In this document: in pieces, positions 61,731 through 64,000 of the stretch
Position numbering within the stretch: position 1 is the stretch's first letter
Layout: each line of letters starts with the position of its first letter
NCBI RefSeq assembly: GCF_002844575.1
Contig: NZ_PIQO01000001.1
Location: 124,001-188,000, forward strand
Source: Heyndrickxia camelliae
GTDB taxonomy: Bacteria > Bacillota > Bacilli > Bacillales > Bacillaceae_C
Length of the DNA stretch: 64,000 nt
Direction of reading: 5' to 3'
Program-made: the position numbers and the translations under genes
The notes under the pieces: model-generated
Database searches by the model: none
What the model was told of the DNA's origin: nothing
The model's input: only the letters and a program-made list of their open reading frames with translations

Positions 61731-63002
61731 ATGAAAAAATTTATTGGCTTATTTAAAAATCACAGTTTTACAAAATTATTTTTTGCTAACTTCACATCAC
61801 AAATGGGGTCTGTAATTGGAATGACAGCATTTACTTTTTACTTGCTTGACCGTTTTTCTAATCAGCCGGGCTATGCATCCACTGCAGAAATGATGTATTC
61901 GCTGCCAACATTGGCTATCTTTTTCATAGTAGGGGTTATTGCGGACCGCATGGATCGCCAAAAGGTTGCTTATTATTGCGATACAATCAGTATTTTTCTC
62001 ACAATTGCATTATTCGGTGCCATTTATATTGGTTGGATGCCATTAGTATTTGCCGTCCTCTTCTTAAGAAGCGGTGTTCGTAAATTTTTTGCACCAGCTG
62101 AATCAGCCATTCTACAAGGGATATTGGATAAAGATGATTATGCAACAGCTGCAGGTCTAAACCAAATGGTATCTAGTATTTTTATGCTTTTCGGAAGCGG
62201 TCTCGGAGTCATTGCCTATAAGCTTACCGGAGTATACGGAGCTGTTATTATTGATGCAATTTCGTTTTTCATCAGTGCTATTCTAATAAAAGCGAATCGT
62301 TTTGAAGAGAAGGTGAGGATGCCTAATGGAAGGCATACATGGAAGGATATGAATATTTCCCTAGTGTTTAAGGATTTTAAATCCGGTGCTCGGTATATTC
62401 TGAACCATAAGCTGTTACGCTCCTTGATAGTTGGTTTTATTGTTTTTGGGGTAGCAAACGGAGGCTTTTCCGTAATTCCAATTTTTATTTTGAAATATAA
62501 ACTCGCGCCAAACACCTATGAAGAATATTCGGTGTTAATTGGAATTATATTCGGGTGCGGAGTTTTAATCGGCAGTGTGATTAGCTCTATTCTCGTTCAA
62601 AAATATAAGTTCCATCACTTAATTATTATTGGGTTGCTTATTTCTGGAGGGTTTGTTGCTCTAGCTGGATTTGCAACATCTATCCCTGTGTTTTTAAGTC
62701 TAACATTTATCTCAGCACTTGCGTTGCCTGTTATAAATGTATCAATTGGTGGATGGTTGCCGAGCATTGTAGATCCTACGCTGATGGGAAGGGTCCAAGG
62801 TTGGATTGATCCATTGATGATGTTATCTCAAACCATTACCTTAGCATTTATCGGAATCGCATTTCAAAAGTTTCTTAGTATTGAGGCGTTATTCTGCATT
62901 GTTGGTGCTGCCTTAATGTTACCAGCAGTCTATTATATAATTGTTTTGCCGAAATTAGTAAAAGGCAGTACTGTTACGACGGAAAAATCTCCTGCTATGT
63001 AA
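61731..63002 (+). CDS. MFS transporter
   Basis: A 423-residue major facilitator with about 12 membrane segments. ATG 61731 follows GGGAGA; the frame reaches 61716 with less support. The loop 2-3 motif is ADRMDRQKVAYY. Opening KNHSFTKLFFANFTSQMGSVIGMTAFTFYLLDRF resembles MFS_3-type exporters. Related in layout to the MFS gene at 21300 but not closely similar. Substrate unknown. Confidence 0.85.
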   Translation: MKKFIGLFKNHSFTKLFFANFTSQMGSVIGMTAFTFYLLDRFSNQPGYASTAEMMYSLPTLAIFFIVGVIADRMDRQKVAYYCDTISIFLTIALFGAIYIGWMPLVFAVLFLRSGVRKFFAPAESAILQGILDKDDYATAAGLNQMVSSIFMLFGSGLGVIAYKLTGVYGAVIIDAISFFISAILIKANRFEEKVRMPNGRHTWKDMNISLVFKDFKSGARYILNHKLLRSLIVGFIVFGVANGGFSVIPIFILKYKLAPNTYEEYSVLIGIIFGCGVLIGSVISSILVQKYKFHHLIIIGLLISGGFVALAGFATSIPVFLSLTFISALALPVINVSIGGWLPSIVDPTLMGRVQGWIDPLMMLSQTITLAFIGIAFQKFLSIEALFCIVGAALMLPAVYYIIVLPKLVKGSTVTTEKSPAM

Positions 63003-63013
63003 TTTATATGTTA

Positions 63014-63047
63014 AAAAAAGCAACTCTCTTTTTGAAGTTGCTTTTTT
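63014..63047 (+). terminator. Intrinsic terminator of the second MFS gene
   Basis: AAAAAAGCAACT, 10-nt loop, AGTTGCTTTTTT. Confidence 0.85.
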
Positions 63048-63167
63048 AGTTATCTTTGAAATTTATTAAATGTAACCATGCGGCATACCTTCCGAAACAT
63101 GATTGATAATAGAAGTAATTTTCCTTTTCCCCGATGCGGATGGGGAAGGGGCTTGCACTGTTATTGA

Positions 63168-63338
63168 TGTCTAGATTCAGCGCCTATCGCCTAGTGAATT
63201 TCTCCGTCGATAAGTCAACATCAGCTCGTGAACTACCTCGCTGTGTTTCCTTTATCTCAGTCAAAGACTCCGAAGTTGAAATTTGAAGAGCTAATTTCAC
63301 TCATCCATACGCCGATAACCAAGGGGCTTGCGCTTTTC
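63168..63338 (+). repeat. Dispersed non-coding repeat, copy B
   Basis: Starts TGTCTAGATTCAGCGCCTA and ends GGGGCTTGCGCTTTTC, the most complete of three related copies in the window. A second GGGGCTTGC lies just before it at 63149, suggesting a partial tandem or nested end. The sequence has no open frame and fills most of the 444-bp gap upstream of fumC. Confidence 0.65.
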
Positions 63339-63446
63339 GTATAAGCATTCCGCATGAACTTTAAAAATAATTATGAGAAAATAAACATGAAAACGGAATA
63401 AATAGGAAACAAATGTATAGTGTATGACGTTAAGGAGGAATGTATA

Positions 63447-64000
63447 ATGGAATATCGCATTGAAAGAGATACCTTAGGAGAAATGAAAGTTCCGGCAGAT
63501 AAATATTGGGGTGCCCAAACCCAAAGAAGTAAAGAAAATTTCCCGATTGGTTCGGAGAAAATGCCAATGGAAGTTGTTCGTGCGTTTGCGCAGTTGAAAA
63601 AAGCCGCAGCGATTGCTAATCAAAAACTCGGAAAGCTTTCCGCAACAAAAAGAGATGCAATTGTGAAGGCTTGTGATGAAGTATTAGAAGGAAAATTTGA
63701 TGACCATTTCCCACTTGTTGTTTGGCAAACAGGAAGCGGTACACAATCTAATATGAATGTAAATGAAGTTGTTGCTAGAAGAGCAAATGAAATCTTGAAA
63801 GAGAATAATAGTGAAGAGAAAATTCATCCAAATGATGATATTAATATGTCGCAAAGTTCTAATGATACATTCCCAACTGCCATGCATATTGCTGCTTTTC
63901 ACGAATTGCAGACAAGATTATTACCGTCATTAGAGCAGCTTAAAAACACTTTATTGCAAAAAGAACAGGCATTCATGGATATTATTAAAATCGGACGCAC
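63447..64000 (+). CDS. fumC: Class II fumarate hydratase, N-terminal part
   Basis: The gene runs off the window; 184 codons are visible. ATG 63447 follows TAAGGAGGAATG. The product interconverts fumarate and malate in the TCA cycle. Seen: [27 protein letters not shown]-type start, [20 protein letters not shown] (substrate site) and [14 protein letters not shown]. The C-terminal GSSxMPxKxN signature is beyond the end. No stop is present in the frame, so it is intact as far as seen. Confidence 0.95.
   Translation, partial: MEYRIERDTLGEMKVPADKYWGAQTQRSKENFPIGSEKMPMEVVRAFAQLKKAAAIANQKLGKLSATKRDAIVKACDEVLEGKFDDHFPLVVWQTGSGTQSNMNVNEVVARRANEILKENNSEEKIHPNDDINMSQSSNDTFPTAMHIAAFHELQTRLLPSLEQLKNTLLQKEQAFMDIIKIGR

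Noticed and set aside
63061-63446. Decayed insertion sequence upstream of fumC
   Set aside because: No transposase fragment or target duplication could be recognised; better explained as one copy of the dispersed repeat.

Overview
The window is chromosomal DNA from an AT-rich, endospore-forming member of the Bacillaceae. Evidence: strong AGGAGG-type ribosome binding sites, frequent TTG and GTG starts, spoVR, a YjcZ-type small sporulation protein, a SleB/CwlJ-type cell-wall hydrolase, and loose synteny with the Bacillus subtilis yhcT-yhcU ... pgcA-yhdB ... spoVR stretch. No rRNA, tRNA, CRISPR array, transposase or prophage genes were seen. About 60 genes are recognisable, several too short or too truncated for a simple ORF scan (a YjcZ protein, a 39-codon ORF, the start of fumC).

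Layout. 0-5.4 kb: the tail of an ABC ATPase gene, then a branched-chain 2-oxo-acid cluster (thioesterase, leucine dehydrogenase, E1 alpha, E1 beta, E2) without its own E3. 5.5-12.6 kb: a Fur-controlled siderophore-binding lipoprotein, a TetR/membrane-protein divergent pair, a purine permease, a pit/DUF47 phosphate-uptake pair, and a WrbA-type quinone reductase whose promoter carries an MhqR-like operator. 12.7-16.6 kb: CoA-transferase, acyl-CoA dehydrogenase and semialdehyde dehydrogenase, which together read as a glutarate catabolic operon. It is followed by a 103-bp purine-rich tandem repeat array. 17-24.5 kb: conserved housekeeping genes (RluA-type pseudouridine synthase, yhcU, pgcA, yhdB, an MFS exporter, spoVR).

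25-38.7 kb is a metal and anion stress region: a YdhK lipoprotein, a two-component system, csoR-copZ-copA with CsoR-like operators, a CzcD zinc exporter behind a CzrA-like operator, a SulP transporter, and a fluoride riboswitch driving two tandem crcB genes. It is also unusually damaged: a frameshifted DUF4083 gene, SulP and DUF3231 genes each broken by one in-frame stop, and two further gene remnants.

38.7-49.5 kb: a LysM cell-wall hydrolase, an acyltransferase, cstA-ybdD, a GNAT protein, a second cation-diffusion facilitator followed by a 140-nt nested hairpin element, an SGNH hydrolase, CorA, and a peptidase C26/dipeptidase pair. 49.6-55.4 kb is a complete oppABCDF-type oligopeptide importer. 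55.7-64 kb: a GDSL-like protein lacking its nucleophile, two small Gly/Tyr-rich proteins, a soluble histidine kinase, a TPP-riboswitch-controlled thiT, a class A penicillin-binding protein, a second MFS transporter and the 5' part of fumC. Three diverged copies of one dispersed non-coding repeat lie at about 310, 40823 and 63168.

All calls come from reading the sequence. No database search was run, so family names rest on recognised motifs and remembered homologues.
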